A DNA stretch of 64,000 bases, taken from contig NZ_CVQP01000001.1 of assembly GCF_001040705.1 (NCBI RefSeq), positions 1-64,000 on the forward strand. The letters are read 5' to 3'. The stretch is from Rhodococcus sp. RD6.2. GTDB taxonomy: Bacteria > Actinomycetota > Actinomycetes > Mycobacteriales > Mycobacteriaceae. Both the position numbers and the translations under genes were made by a program. Of the stretch, positions 45,302 to 54,028 are shown one piece after another. Position 1 is the stretch's first letter. Each line of letters begins with the position of its first letter. The notes beneath the pieces were generated by a model. That model ran no database searches. It was not told the DNA's origin and worked only from the letters and a program-made list of their open reading frames with translations.

Positions 45302-45961
45302 TCAGGCCTCAACGGAGTGCCGACCGGCTCGGCTGCCCGAGTAGGCCGCGCGGCGGGCGTCGGCGACCCACTGTGGCCACATCTCCAGTCCCTCCGGGCG
45401 ATGGAGCACGGGGTCGAAGTCCGGGTGGTCCTCGTCGTCCACGGACAGCGGAGTCTCGAGCCACAGTCGCCCCGCCGGTGTGGTGTCGGTCCGGGAGTGC
45501 GCCAGCGACAGCGTGAAGTGCAGCGGGTCGGCGGTGGACAGTGCACTCAGCGATGCCGTGCGCGGCTGACCCGCCTCCGGGGTGGCGAGAACCCAGGTCG
45601 GGGAGTCGTTGTCGGGGGTGCGAAATGCGTTGAGGCTGCTGTACTGCGCGGTGGACCAGCCGAGGGCCGGACAGGGCAGGAACCGGGTGACCGGATCCGT
45701 TGACGCGAGCAGCAGGTCCCACGGTCCCGCTGCCAGGTGGAGCCGGACGGAGAGTCCGAGAACGTCCGGTATCGCTCCCGGGAGCCCGATGCCCCGCGAG
45801 AGCCGAACGGTGACGGGTATCCGTCCTTGGACGGGCCACCAGTGGGAACCGAGTTCCGCATGCCCGCGAGCCATCACGCCGTGGGCGTGGAATACCCGAG
45901 CACGGCGCAGGGTCGACGCGAGGGCGAAGGGCACTCGGAGTGCGGTGTCGATGTAGTTCAT
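45302..45961 (-). CDS. Short catalase-fold protein of unknown function
   Basis: A 219-residue protein. Its first 80 residues follow the start of the heme catalase core: RVFHAHGVMARGHAEL resembles the catalase ER-HAKG-GA-G-FE block with the distal His, PVTVRLSRGIGLPGAIPDVLGLSVRLHL resembles TVRFS...D.RGFAVKF, and PWDLLLAS aligns with GNWDLVGNN. It is less than half the length of a normal catalase and I cannot find the proximal Tyr motif, so heme ligation is doubtful. The rest is unrecognised. It lies 41 bp downstream of a TetR gene on the same strand and may belong to the exporter operon. Confidence 0.65.
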   Translation of the reverse strand: MNYIDTALRVPFALASTLRRARVFHAHGVMARGHAELGSHWWPVQGRIPVTVRLSRGIGLPGAIPDVLGLSVRLHLAAGPWDLLLASTDPVTRFLPCPALGWSTAQYSSLNAFRTPDNDSPTWVLATPEAGQPRTASLSALSTADPLHFTLSLAHSRTDTTPAGRLWLETPLSVDDEDHPDFDPVLHRPEGLEMWPQWVADARRAAYSGSRAGRHSVEA

Positions 45962-46002
45962 GACAGTCGCGGTACCCGAATCCGCCGGGTCTCAATCCGA
46001 CG

Positions 46003-46728
46003 TCAGTGTTCCTGACTGGTTCGGGACTCCTTCTCCGCGACGAGGAGGTACGCGGCCATCAGGCGCTTCAGCTCGGCGACCGCCTCCGAGTGTTGTTGGC
46101 CGTCCTGCACGGAGAAGTTGAGCATGGAGTAGACGACGTGGACGAGCACCTCGGCCATCATGATCCGGCGGTCCCGGGGAGTGCGCGGCGTCAGCGGGGC
46201 GAGCATCGTTGCGATCTTCTCGGCGAGCTGCTTCTCGCTGATCTTGCCGGTGGCGCGGGTCGACGGCGTCGATTGCATCGCCAGCCACACCTCGCGACGC
46301 GACGGGTCGGACGTCCACAGCTTCGCGAGATGGTCGACGAAGCTGTCGAGGAATCGGAGCCAGTCGAGTGACGGGATGACACCGTCGAACTGTTCCAGCT
46401 CGTCCCGAACGGACGCGAAGTCCTGCCGGTTCAGCTCGCAGACGATGACGTACTTGTTGGCGAAGAACTGGTAGAGGGTGCCGATCGGGACGTCGGCGCG
46501 GGAGGCGACCTCCTCGCAGGTGAACGACTCGAACCCGACCTCCGTCAGCAGGTCGCGCGACGCCGCCAGCAAGCCGTCGAACTTGCGGCGGCTGCGTTCC
46601 TGCGTCGGGCGTTTGCGGGGCAGCAGTTCCTGCGGGACATCGGTGGTCGGGTCGTCGCTCGCATTGTCGGCCGCTGCCAGGGCCGGGTCCGCTCGACGCG
46701 AGGCTCGGCTGCTGGTGATGGACTCCAC
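46003..46728 (-). CDS. TetR family transcriptional regulator
   Basis: A 241-residue regulator. A long N-terminal extension precedes the TetR DNA-binding domain (about 40-95): RKFDGLLAASRDLLTEVGFESFTCEEVASRADVPIGTLYQFFANKY, the recognition helix being VPIGTLYQFFANK. The ligand domain is helical. The gene begins 77 bp after the exporter permease on the same strand; an 8-bp palindrome GGTTAACC lies at 46736-46743 just ahead of its start. The start could be further in, for instance at the GTG of VPQELLPRKRP. Confidence 0.85.
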   Translation of the reverse strand: MESITSSRASRRADPALAAADNASDDPTTDVPQELLPRKRPTQERSRRKFDGLLAASRDLLTEVGFESFTCEEVASRADVPIGTLYQFFANKYVIVCELNRQDFASVRDELEQFDGVIPSLDWLRFLDSFVDHLAKLWTSDPSRREVWLAMQSTPSTRATGKISEKQLAEKIATMLAPLTPRTPRDRRIMMAEVLVHVVYSMLNFSVQDGQQHSEAVAELKRLMAAYLLVAEKESRTSQEH

Positions 46729-46805
46729 CCACCCAGGTTAACCGGCTGCTGTCAGGATTCGATGAACCCCGAGGTCTGGTGTTTCTCCCGGTACCGCCAA
46801 CTCCG

Positions 46806-47579
46806 CTAGCGCTGCACTCGCCGCCGATACAACACGGCCGACCAGGCGGTTCCCGCCACGGCGATCGCGACGCACCACGCGATGGCGAGGCCGGCGTCGG
46901 AACCGATCCCCGTGCCGGTCAGTAGTCCACGGACCGTCTCGATGATCGGCGTGACGGGTTGGTTCTCGGCGAATCCCTGCAGCCACGTCGGCATCGACTC
47001 GGCGGGAACAAACGCACTGGAGACGTAGGGCACGAACATGATGACGAACGTGAACCCGCCCGCGGCCTCGGGTGTTCTGGCCACGAGTCCGAGCGCTGCC
47101 GACAGGGCGGAGACAGCGAACAGGAACAGTGAGAGCACCCCGAGGACGCCGAGCCACCGCACAGGGTCGGTGGTGGGGCGAAAGCCCATCACGACGGCGA
47201 CACCGACGACGAGCGCCGTGGTGAGCAGGTTGCGCGCGACGCTGGCCAGGACGTGGCCGGTGAGGAAGGCGGACTGGGCGATGGGAAGGGTGCGGAAGCG
47301 GTCGACGATGCCCTCGGTCATGTCGGTGGACACGCTGATCGCGGTCGTGGACGAGCCGTAGGCGGCGCAGAGCAGGACGATCCCCGGGACGACGTAGTCG
47401 AGATACTCGGTGCCCGTGTCGATCGCGCCGCCGAACACGTAGACGAAGAGCAGCATGAGCACGATCGGCAGTGCGAGCGCCATGATCACCGAGTCGGGAC
47501 TGCGGAGCAGGTGGGTCAGGTTGCGGCGCAGCATGATCGCGCCGTCGGTGACGGCGCCGGGGAGGGTGGGGGTGCTCAT
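46806..47579 (-). CDS. ABC-2 type exporter permease (DrrB-like)
   Basis: A 257-residue membrane subunit of a DrrAB-type drug or lipid exporter with six helices (VIMALALPIVLMLLFVYVFGG, GVLGVLSLFLFAVSALSAAL, FVIMFVPYVSSAFVP and others). The ABC-2 signature region PYVSSAFVPAESMPTWLQGFAENQPVTPIIE is conserved. ATG 47579 overlaps the ATPase stop (ATGA). The substrate cannot be read from sequence. Confidence 0.92.
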   Translation of the reverse strand: MSTPTLPGAVTDGAIMLRRNLTHLLRSPDSVIMALALPIVLMLLFVYVFGGAIDTGTEYLDYVVPGIVLLCAAYGSSTTAISVSTDMTEGIVDRFRTLPIAQSAFLTGHVLASVARNLLTTALVVGVAVVMGFRPTTDPVRWLGVLGVLSLFLFAVSALSAALGLVARTPEAAGGFTFVIMFVPYVSSAFVPAESMPTWLQGFAENQPVTPIIETVRGLLTGTGIGSDAGLAIAWCVAIAVAGTAWSAVLYRRRVQR

Positions 47580-48550
47580 CGGGCAACCGCTTTCGTGGTG
47601 GTGGTGGCGGCGGTCTCGTCGGTGCGCCGGGAGCCGGTGAGGGCGAAGAAGACGTCGTCGAGGTTCGGTGTGTGCAGCGAGACCCGGTCGACGGTGAGTC
47701 CGTCGTCGACGCGGCCGAGCAAGGCGCGAAGGGACGCGATGCTGCCGTCCGTCGGCACGGTCAACGCGAGCGCGTCCGCGTCGACCGCCGAATCGGGCAG
47801 GGCGTCCGCGGCGCGTCGGAGGTCGTCGGCGGTGACGAAGTGCAGTTCGAGGTGCCCTCCGGGAACGAGGGACTCCAGTTCGCGGGCGGTACCTTCGGCC
47901 ACGACCCGGCCGTGGTCGAGTACGGCGATCCGGTCGGCGAGTTCGTCCGCCTCGTCGAGGTACTGGGTGGTGAGGAAGACCGTGACACCGCCGCGTACCA
48001 GTTCGCGGACCACCGTCCACATTTCTCGGCGGCTGCGCGGGTCGAGTCCGGTGGTCGGTTCGTCGAGGAACAGCACGGCGGGATCGGCCACCAGGCTCAT
48101 CGCGATGTCGAGCCGTCTGGCCATGCCGCCGGAATACGTTCCGGCCCGATGGTCGGCGGCGCCGACGAGATCGAAGCGTTCCAGCAGGTCGGCCGCCCGC
48201 CGCCGCGACGCTTGTCGCCCGAGGTGGTTCAGGTCGCCGATCAGGGTGAGGTTCTCCCGCCCGGTGAGCAGCTTGTCGACGGCGGCGAACTGGCCGGTGA
48301 CGCTGATGGCACGCCGGACCGCTCGCGCCGACCCGGGCAGCGGGTGTCCGGCGACGGTGACGGAACCCGAGTCGAAGGGCAGCAGGGTGGACAGGATGCG
48401 GACCGCCGTCGTCTTGCCCGCGCCGTTGGCGCCGAGCAGGGCGAACACGGTGCCTGCGGGGACGTGCAGGTCGAGGCCGGCGAGGACGCGGTGGTCCCCG
48501 AAGGACTTGTGGAGGTCCGTCACCTCGATCGCGGCGGATTGTGCCGTCAT
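47576..48550 (-). CDS. ABC exporter ATP-binding protein (DrrA-like)
   Basis: A 324-residue ATPase of the daunorubicin-resistance type. Walker A LLGANGAGKTTAVRIL, signature YSGGMARRLDIAMSL, Walker B AVLFLDEPTTGLD and switch region LTTQYLDEADEL are intact. A C-terminal DrrA-type extension of about 85 residues (LELHFVTADDLRRAADAL) follows. The first gene of the exporter operon, divergent from a TetR gene across 100 bp with a clear dyad operator. Confidence 0.94.
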   Translation of the reverse strand: MTAQSAAIEVTDLHKSFGDHRVLAGLDLHVPAGTVFALLGANGAGKTTAVRILSTLLPFDSGSVTVAGHPLPGSARAVRRAISVTGQFAAVDKLLTGRENLTLIGDLNHLGRQASRRRAADLLERFDLVGAADHRAGTYSGGMARRLDIAMSLVADPAVLFLDEPTTGLDPRSRREMWTVVRELVRGGVTVFLTTQYLDEADELADRIAVLDHGRVVAEGTARELESLVPGGHLELHFVTADDLRRAADALPDSAVDADALALTVPTDGSIASLRALLGRVDDGLTVDRVSLHTPNLDDVFFALTGSRRTDETAATTTTKAVAR

Positions 48551-48573
48551 GGTTGCTCCCGAGAGTAATTGTG

Positions 48574-48603
48574 TATGACATAAACTTTTGTTTAGACCAT
48601 ACG
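48574..48603. promoter_or_regulatory. Dyad operator between drrA-like and tetR genes
   Basis: Imperfect inverted repeat with 13-nt arms (GTATGACATAAAC and GTTTAGACCATAC, 10 of 13 positions complementary) around a TTTT centre. It lies in an AT-rich pocket between the divergent exporter and TetR genes, where a TetR dimer would repress both promoters. Confidence 0.75.
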
Positions 48604-48650
48604 CAGTTTTAGGATGAGCGCAACCGTCGAAGCGGCAGGAGAGAGGTCAC

Positions 48651-49421
48651 GTGGACGACAGCGAGGTCGAATCGGACCCGGACCTGCCGCGCGCGGTGAA
48701 ACTCGCGTGGGGACTGGAGAAGACGGGTGCCCGCGGCCCGAAGCGCGGACTGAGCCTCGAGCGGATCGTCGACGCTGCGGTCGAACTCGCCGAAGAGGAC
48801 GGTGTCGGTGCGCTGTCGATGGCCCGAGTCGCCAAACGGCTCGGCTTCACGACGATGTCGCTCTACCGCTACGTGGCGAGCAAGGACGAACTGATCGACC
48901 TGATCAGCGACCGGGTCATCGGACCCCCTCCGGTCTTCCCCGACGGACTGTCGTGGCGCGACGGGCTCCGACACTGGGCCCGCGCCGAATACGACCAACT
49001 GATGCGCCATCGGTGGTGGCTGCAACTCGCAGTGGGCGCGTCGCCGCCCACCGGCCCGAACAACATCGCGTGGCTCGATGCAGGCCTCGGCACGCTCGCC
49101 GCCACGCCGCTGCCCCCGACACTCCGCTTCCAGGTGGTGCTCAACACCTCGCTCTACGTGATCGGCAGGGCGCGGTTCGCGGCGGACTTCCTCGGCGCCG
49201 CGGACTCCGACACCGCCGCCGCGCGCAGCGCGGTCGAGTACGACTACGGCGCCGTGATCGGGAAACTCGTGGCGGGGGGCGCCTTCCCGCACCTGGCAGC
49301 GACGCTGGCGGACGGCGCGTTCACCACGGAACCAGGAGTCGAGTGGAGCGATGCCGACTTCCTGTTCGCTCTCGACCTGTTCCTCGACGGCGTGGCGAAA
49401 CTCGTCGACGGGCTGTCCTGA
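48651..49421 (+). CDS. TetR family regulator of the exporter
   Basis: A 256-residue TetR regulator starting at GTG 48651. The helix-turn-helix is VDAAVELAEEDGVGALSMARVAKRLGFTTMSLYRYVASKDEL (about residues 45-85). The C-terminal ligand domain resembles the TetR_C group seen next to DrrAB exporters. It is divergent from the exporter ATPase with an operator-like dyad between them, so it is the likely repressor of that operon. Confidence 0.9.
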   Translation: MDDSEVESDPDLPRAVKLAWGLEKTGARGPKRGLSLERIVDAAVELAEEDGVGALSMARVAKRLGFTTMSLYRYVASKDELIDLISDRVIGPPPVFPDGLSWRDGLRHWARAEYDQLMRHRWWLQLAVGASPPTGPNNIAWLDAGLGTLAATPLPPTLRFQVVLNTSLYVIGRARFAADFLGAADSDTAAARSAVEYDYGAVIGKLVAGGAFPHLAATLADGAFTTEPGVEWSDADFLFALDLFLDGVAKLVDGLS

Positions 49422-49511
49422 CTGCTCATCCGATTCGGGTGAACTGTGGTCGCGGGTGCTGCGCTGCCCGGCCCGGGCGCGGATAGTGCGGGGAGGAAGC
49501 CTGCGCCGTTG

Positions 49512-49525
49512 CATGCCATGGCATG
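49512..49525. promoter_or_regulatory. Perfect palindrome upstream of the permease gene
   Basis: CATGCCATGGCATG is a perfect 14-bp palindrome 31 bp before the permease start codon, in the 135-bp gap after the TetR gene. It is a possible operator for the permease-dipeptidase operon. Confidence 0.45.
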
Positions 49526-49556
49526 TCGCGGCCCCGCCCGACGGAATGGTGAGCCG

Positions 49557-51029
49557 ATGAGTGTCGATACTGCCGGAACGCCCGAGCCTGGTCGTGTACT
49601 CCCGACTGGGTCACGGCAGCAGTACATAACGTGGATCGCGCTGGCGATGATGACGACGAGTTCCGTCGCCAGTCTCCGGTCGGCGCCGTCGATGGCGGTG
49701 TACGGGCTGGCGTGTGTGTTCCTGTACGTGGTGCCCGCGATCGTGTTCCTACTGCCGACATCGCTGGTGTCGGCGGAACTGGCGTCGGGCTGGTCCGGCG
49801 GCGTTTACCGCTGGGTCGGGGAAGGGATCTCGGACAAGGCCGGGTTCCTCGCGGTGTGGTGTCAGTTCGCGATGACGATCTTCTACTATCCGACGCTGCT
49901 CGCCTACGTGGCGAGCACGTTCGCGTACGTGATCAACCCGGCCCTCGCCTCGAACGGGCTGTACACCGCGATCATCATCGTCACGCTGTTCTGGACCGGG
50001 GTGTTCGTCTCGTCCCGTGGCATGAAAGCGGTCGCCGGACTGTCCAGTGCCGGACTGATTCTCGGCACGCTGATCCCCGGCGCCCTGCTGATCGTCATGG
50101 GCATCGTGTTCCTCGGCCAGGGCAACGCGTCCGCCGCGCCGATGGAGTTCTCCGCGCTGCTGCCCGCGTGGACCGGTATCGCGTCGCTGGTGCTGATCGT
50201 CAACAACTTCCTGTCCTACTCGGGCATGGAGATGAACGCGGTCCACGTGTCCAGCCTGCGCAAACCGGCCAGTGAGTTCCCGCGCGCGATGTTCGTCGCG
50301 ATGGGTCTCGTACTCGCCATCTTCATCCTCCCGGCCATCGCGATCAGCTGGGTGGTGCCCGCGGAGAACCTGTCCCTGACCGCAGGCGTCATGCAGGCCT
50401 TCGACACCTTCTTCGCCTACTTCGGATTCGGCTGGGCGACACCGATTCTCGCTCTGATGCTGATCGCCGCGTCACTCGGCGGCATGCTGACGTGGCTCGC
50501 GGGTCCGTCGAAGGGCCTGCTGATGATCGGCAGGCAGGACGGCTTCCTCCCGCCTGTGCTGCAGCGGTTGAACAAGCACGGAATCCAGCAGAACATCCTC
50601 GTCGCGCAGGGCGCGGTGACCACTCTGATCGCGTTGCTCTACGCGTTCATCCCCGAGGTGTCGAGCGCGTACTGGATCCTGTCGGTGATCACCACCCAGG
50701 TGTATCTGGTCGTCTACGCGCTCATGTTCGTCGCGGCGATGCGCCTGCGCCGCAGCAAGCCGGACCATCCCCGCGGCTACCGTGCCCCCGCGCTGTTCGT
50801 CCTCTGCTGGGTCGGCCTGCTGTCCAGCGCGGCGGCGTTCCTGATCGGGTTCGTCCCGCCGTCGCAGTTCGGCGGCGGCAGCGTGTTCGTCTACGTCCTC
50901 ATCGTCGGCGGTGGGTTCGGCATCGTCGGGCTCGGCGTTCCGCTGCTGATCCTGGCGCTGCGCAAGCCGTCCTGGAAGCAGGAGCTGACCGTCGATCCGC
51001 TGCAGGCGGTCGCCGAGGAAGGAGCGTGA
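49557..51029 (+). CDS. APC superfamily amino acid permease
   Basis: A 490-residue transporter with twelve hydrophobic helices. The first (ITWIALAMMTTSSVASLRSAPSMAVYG) and the GWSGGVYRWVGEGI region place it in the amino acid/glutamate-GABA antiporter branch of the APC superfamily. The start is ATG 49557 (MSVDTAGTPEPGRVL). It is followed, one base after its stop codon, by a small membrane protein gene and then a dipeptidase, which suggests import and use of peptides or amino acids. Confidence 0.9.
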   Translation: MSVDTAGTPEPGRVLPTGSRQQYITWIALAMMTTSSVASLRSAPSMAVYGLACVFLYVVPAIVFLLPTSLVSAELASGWSGGVYRWVGEGISDKAGFLAVWCQFAMTIFYYPTLLAYVASTFAYVINPALASNGLYTAIIIVTLFWTGVFVSSRGMKAVAGLSSAGLILGTLIPGALLIVMGIVFLGQGNASAAPMEFSALLPAWTGIASLVLIVNNFLSYSGMEMNAVHVSSLRKPASEFPRAMFVAMGLVLAIFILPAIAISWVVPAENLSLTAGVMQAFDTFFAYFGFGWATPILALMLIAASLGGMLTWLAGPSKGLLMIGRQDGFLPPVLQRLNKHGIQQNILVAQGAVTTLIALLYAFIPEVSSAYWILSVITTQVYLVVYALMFVAAMRLRRSKPDHPRGYRAPALFVLCWVGLLSSAAAFLIGFVPPSQFGGGSVFVYVLIVGGGFGIVGLGVPLLILALRKPSWKQELTVDPLQAVAEEGA

Positions 51030-51030
51030 A

Positions 51031-51519
51031 ATGAACTCACCCACAACGGGATCCGTTCCGGACGACAGTGTCAGCCTCGCTCCCGGCGACGACCTGCACA
51101 AGCGTCCCGAGAACACTCACCTGGTCCTCTACCTCGTCCTGTTCGCGGCATTCGTCGGTCTCTCGGTATGGGGGTTGGTCGCCTTCAACCACGACAAGCA
51201 GAGCGACGAGGCGAACGCACTCGCCACCGAACTGGCGCTGAAGTTCTCGGCGGCCGGTATCGAACCGATCGACATCGACTCCGCGGCCAGGGTGCTCGGC
51301 ACCGACGGCGGGGCTGCCTGCGCGGACCCTGTCGCGGCACTGAACGAGGCTGCGCTCGATCAGCAGATCGTCAGCGGGGCCACCGGGCCAGGTATGCGGC
51401 CGGTCATCGCGGCCCGGAATCGGCTCGTCGGTTCGCGCCTGATGCTGGAGGTGTACTGCCCCGAGAATCTGGCCGAGTTCGACGCGGCGGTGGCGGACCT
51501 CAAGCTCGGTGACGGGTAG
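51031..51519 (+). CDS. Single-pass membrane protein of unknown function
   Basis: A 162-residue protein. Residues about 31-53 (LVLYLVLFAAFVGLSVWGLVAF) form one transmembrane helix; about 105 residues follow, probably outside, with two cysteines (GAACADPVAAL, LEVYCPENL) that could form a disulfide. The ATG comes one base after the permease stop. I recognise no family. By context it may be an accessory subunit of the permease. Confidence 0.8.
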   Translation: MNSPTTGSVPDDSVSLAPGDDLHKRPENTHLVLYLVLFAAFVGLSVWGLVAFNHDKQSDEANALATELALKFSAAGIEPIDIDSAARVLGTDGGAACADPVAALNEAALDQQIVSGATGPGMRPVIAARNRLVGSRLMLEVYCPENLAEFDAAVADLKLGDG

Positions 51520-51569
51520 ATCGTGCCCCAGTACGTGGAGCGACCGGAATTCTCGGGAGAGGAACAGAA

Positions 51570-52943
51570 GTGACGGACCAGGCAGTGACGGACATCCGGG
51601 CAGCCGTGCGGGCGCTGATGCCCACCGCACGGGACGAACTCGCCACCTTGGTGCGGTTCACGTCGGTGGCGGACCCACGGCAGTTCCCGCCGGAGCAGTG
51701 TGTGGCGGCGGCGAACTGGGTGAAGGACGCATTCGTCGCGGCGGGCATCGGATCGGTGGACCTGATCGAGACCGCCGACGGCTCCAACGCCGTCGTCGGG
51801 CACCAGCCGGGACCGCCCGGCGCACCCACCGTGCTGCTGTACTGCCACTACGACGTCCAGCCTCCCGGCGACGAATCCAAGTGGCACACGGACCCGTTCG
51901 AGCTCACCGAACGTGACGGCCGGTGGTACGGCCGCGGTGCCGCGGACTGCAAGGGCAACATCGTGATGCACCTGCTGGCGCTGCGGGCGCTACGGGGTTC
52001 TGCGGCATCGGACACGCCGTTCCCGGTCGGCATCCGCATCGTCGCGGAGGGGTCCGAGGAGATGGGTACCGGCGGCCTCGAGGCGCTGGTCGAGGAGCGG
52101 CCCGAACTGTTCGAGGCCGACATGATCCTCGTCGTGGACACCGGCAACGCGGCGGTCGGCGAGCCGACCGCGACCGTCACGCTGCGCGGCATCGCGAATG
52201 TCGTCGTCAACGTGGAAACACTCGAGGGGGAGGTGCACTCGGGCATGTTCGGCGGTCCCGCGCCCGACGCCCTCGCGGCCCTGGTGCAGATCCTGTCGAC
52301 GTTGCGGGACGAGAACGGCGACACGGTCGTCGACGGCTTGGACTCCGGGCAGACGTGGGGTGGGGTCGGCTACGACGAGGCCCAGTTCCGGATCGACGCG
52401 GGCGTCCTCGACGGGGTGGACCTCGCGGGAACCGGCTCGGTCGCGGACCGGGTGTGGGCGCGGCCCGCCCTGACGATCCTCGGCATCGACTGCCCGCCTG
52501 TCGTCGGATCGGCTGCGGCCGTTCAGCCGCGCGCGTCCGCCCGCCTGAACCTGCGCGTGCCGCCGGGAATGGATCCGTCGGTCGCTCAAGCCGCGCTGAC
52601 CGCGCATCTGACGTCACGGGCCCCGTGGGGCGCGCGCGTCACGATCGAACCGGAGCCCGTCGGAGCGCCGTTCCGGGCCCGGACCGACGGTCCCGGGTTC
52701 GCGGCGCTCGGCGAGGCGATGCAGGACGCGTTCGGCAAACCGCTCGGCACCGTCGGTCAGGGCGGTTCGATCCCACTGTGCAACGTCCTCGCCGACAAGG
52801 TCCCCGGCGCCGAGATCGTGATGCTCGGCGTCGAGGAGCCACGCTGCCTCATCCACGCCCCGAACGAGAGCGTCGATCCGTCCGAGATCGAGAACCTCGC
52901 CGTCGCCGAGGCGCTCTTCCTCCGCCGCTTCGCGGCCCGCTGA
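51570..52943 (+). CDS. M20 family dipeptidase
   Basis: A 457-residue zinc peptidase of the M20/carnosinase type, equal in position to Rv2522c. Metal and catalytic residues: YCHYDVQPPG (His, Asp), YGRGAADCKGN (Asp), EGSEEMG (Glu pair), ILVVDTGN (Asp) and RCLIHAPNESV (His). The dimerisation lid spans about 190-330. The start is GTG 51570 with GAGAGGA upstream. It is the one gene of this operon that belongs to the conserved mycobacterial block; the permease and small membrane gene before it do not. Confidence 0.94.
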   Translation: MTDQAVTDIRAAVRALMPTARDELATLVRFTSVADPRQFPPEQCVAAANWVKDAFVAAGIGSVDLIETADGSNAVVGHQPGPPGAPTVLLYCHYDVQPPGDESKWHTDPFELTERDGRWYGRGAADCKGNIVMHLLALRALRGSAASDTPFPVGIRIVAEGSEEMGTGGLEALVEERPELFEADMILVVDTGNAAVGEPTATVTLRGIANVVVNVETLEGEVHSGMFGGPAPDALAALVQILSTLRDENGDTVVDGLDSGQTWGGVGYDEAQFRIDAGVLDGVDLAGTGSVADRVWARPALTILGIDCPPVVGSAAAVQPRASARLNLRVPPGMDPSVAQAALTAHLTSRAPWGARVTIEPEPVGAPFRARTDGPGFAALGEAMQDAFGKPLGTVGQGGSIPLCNVLADKVPGAEIVMLGVEEPRCLIHAPNESVDPSEIENLAVAEALFLRRFAAR

Positions 52944-52945
52944 GC

Positions 52946-52992
52946 GTGAGGGGAACCCGGGCCCGGTCCGACCGGGTACGGGTTTCCCTCAC
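52946..52992. terminator. Bidirectional terminator between dipeptidase and bcp
   Basis: An inverted repeat with about 20 of 23 positions paired (GTGAGGGGAACCCGGGCCCGG against CCGGGTACGGGTTTCCCTCAC) fills the gap between the dipeptidase stop and the convergent bcp stop. Confidence 0.85.
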
Positions 52993-52999
52993 CCAGCGG

Positions 53000-53473
53000 T
53001 CAGACGGACAGGTCGCGGCGCAGCTTCGCGACGTGACCGGTGGCGCGCACGTTGTACTGCGCCACCTCGACCTTGCCGTTCTCGTCGATGAGGAACGTGG
53101 AGCGGATGACGCCCTGCACCTTCTTGCCGTACATGGTCTTCTCGCCGAAGGCGCCCCACGCGGTCAGCGTGGCCCGCTCGGGGTCCGACAGCAGCGGGAA
53201 CGTGAGCTCCTCGTTGTCGCGGAACTTGGCGAGCTTGGCCGGCTTGTCGGGCGAGATGCCGATCACATCGATCCCGGCCTCGTTCAGCTCGGCGAGATTG
53301 TCGCGGAAGTCACACGCCTGCTTGGTGCAGCCCGGCGTGCTGGCCGCGGGGTAGAAGTAGACGACGACCTTGCGGCCTCGGTAGTCGGCGAGTGCGACGT
53401 CGTTGCCGTCGGCGTCGGGCAGCGTGAAGTCGGGCGCGGTGTCTCCGGGAGCGAGCCTGATGTTGTCGGTCAC
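53000..53473 (-). CDS. bcp: Thiol peroxidase / peroxiredoxin Bcp
   Basis: A 157-residue peroxiredoxin of the BCP/PrxQ class that reduces hydroperoxides in the cytoplasm. The peroxidatic Cys and the resolving Cys five residues later are in STPGCTKQACDFRDN. GVIRSTFLIDENGKV is the C-terminal signature. The start GTG 53473 (VTDNIRLAPGDTAPDFTL) is chosen by family length; the frame is open 20 codons further. It corresponds to Rv2521. Confidence 0.95.
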   Translation of the reverse strand: MTDNIRLAPGDTAPDFTLPDADGNDVALADYRGRKVVVYFYPAASTPGCTKQACDFRDNLAELNEAGIDVIGISPDKPAKLAKFRDNEELTFPLLSDPERATLTAWGAFGEKTMYGKKVQGVIRSTFLIDENGKVEVAQYNVRATGHVAKLRRDLSV

Positions 53474-53547
53474 GATGGTCAGGCTACTTGTCGGCCGTCG
53501 CCGGGTACGGTCATGGCAGGAAAGACCGACCATGAGAGGAAGTCCAC

Positions 53548-53769
53548 GTGCCCAGGGACACCGAGAGCATTGAGCGCGACATCGAGCAGGCGCGCAATCA
53601 GCTCGCCGCCACCCTTGACGAGTTGAGCGTTCGCACCAACCCGAAGCGAGTGCTCGAGACCACCAAGGCCGCGCTGATCTCGAAGGTGAGCGAGCCGCCC
53701 GTGACGTTTGCGCTGATCGGCGCTGGTGCGCTCGTGGCCGTTCTGGTGCTGCGCAAGATCTTCCGCTGA
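53548..53769 (+). CDS. DUF3618 membrane protein
   Basis: A 73-residue protein: an amphipathic helical N-terminus (ESIERDIEQARNQLAATLDEL) and one C-terminal transmembrane helix (FALIGAGALVAVLVLRKIF). This is the DUF3618 layout, equal to Rv2520c. Start GTG 53548. Function unknown. It is divergent from bcp and is closed by a strong terminator. Confidence 0.9.
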   Translation: MPRDTESIERDIEQARNQLAATLDELSVRTNPKRVLETTKAALISKVSEPPVTFALIGAGALVAVLVLRKIFR

Positions 53770-53774
53770 GACGA

Positions 53775-53810
53775 CAGTAGGCCCCGATCCGGAAGGATCG
53801 GGGCCTACTG
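53775..53810. terminator. Terminator between DUF3618 gene and tRNA-Lys
   Basis: A perfect 16-bp stem (CAGTAGGCCCCGATCC / GGATCGGGGCCTACTG) with a GGAA loop lies between the DUF3618 stop and the 3' end of the convergent tRNA-Lys. It can stop transcription from both sides. Confidence 0.9.
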
Positions 53811-53815
53811 TGTGG

Positions 53816-53888
<73 letters not shown>

Positions 53889-53920
53889 GCGCCAGGAGTT
53901 TGCGGCTCCCAACACACTAG

Positions 53921-53945
53921 AGGCCCCGATCTGTGATCAGGGCCT
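53921..53945 (-). terminator. Hairpin between the two tRNA-Lys genes
   Basis: AGGCCCCGATC / GATCAGGGCCT, an 11-bp stem with a TGT loop. The single mismatch becomes a G-U pair in the minus-strand RNA, so it favours termination after tRNA-Lys copy 2. It resembles the hairpin at 53775. Confidence 0.75.
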
Positions 53946-53955
53946 GTCGTGATTG

Positions 53956-54028
<73 letters not shown>

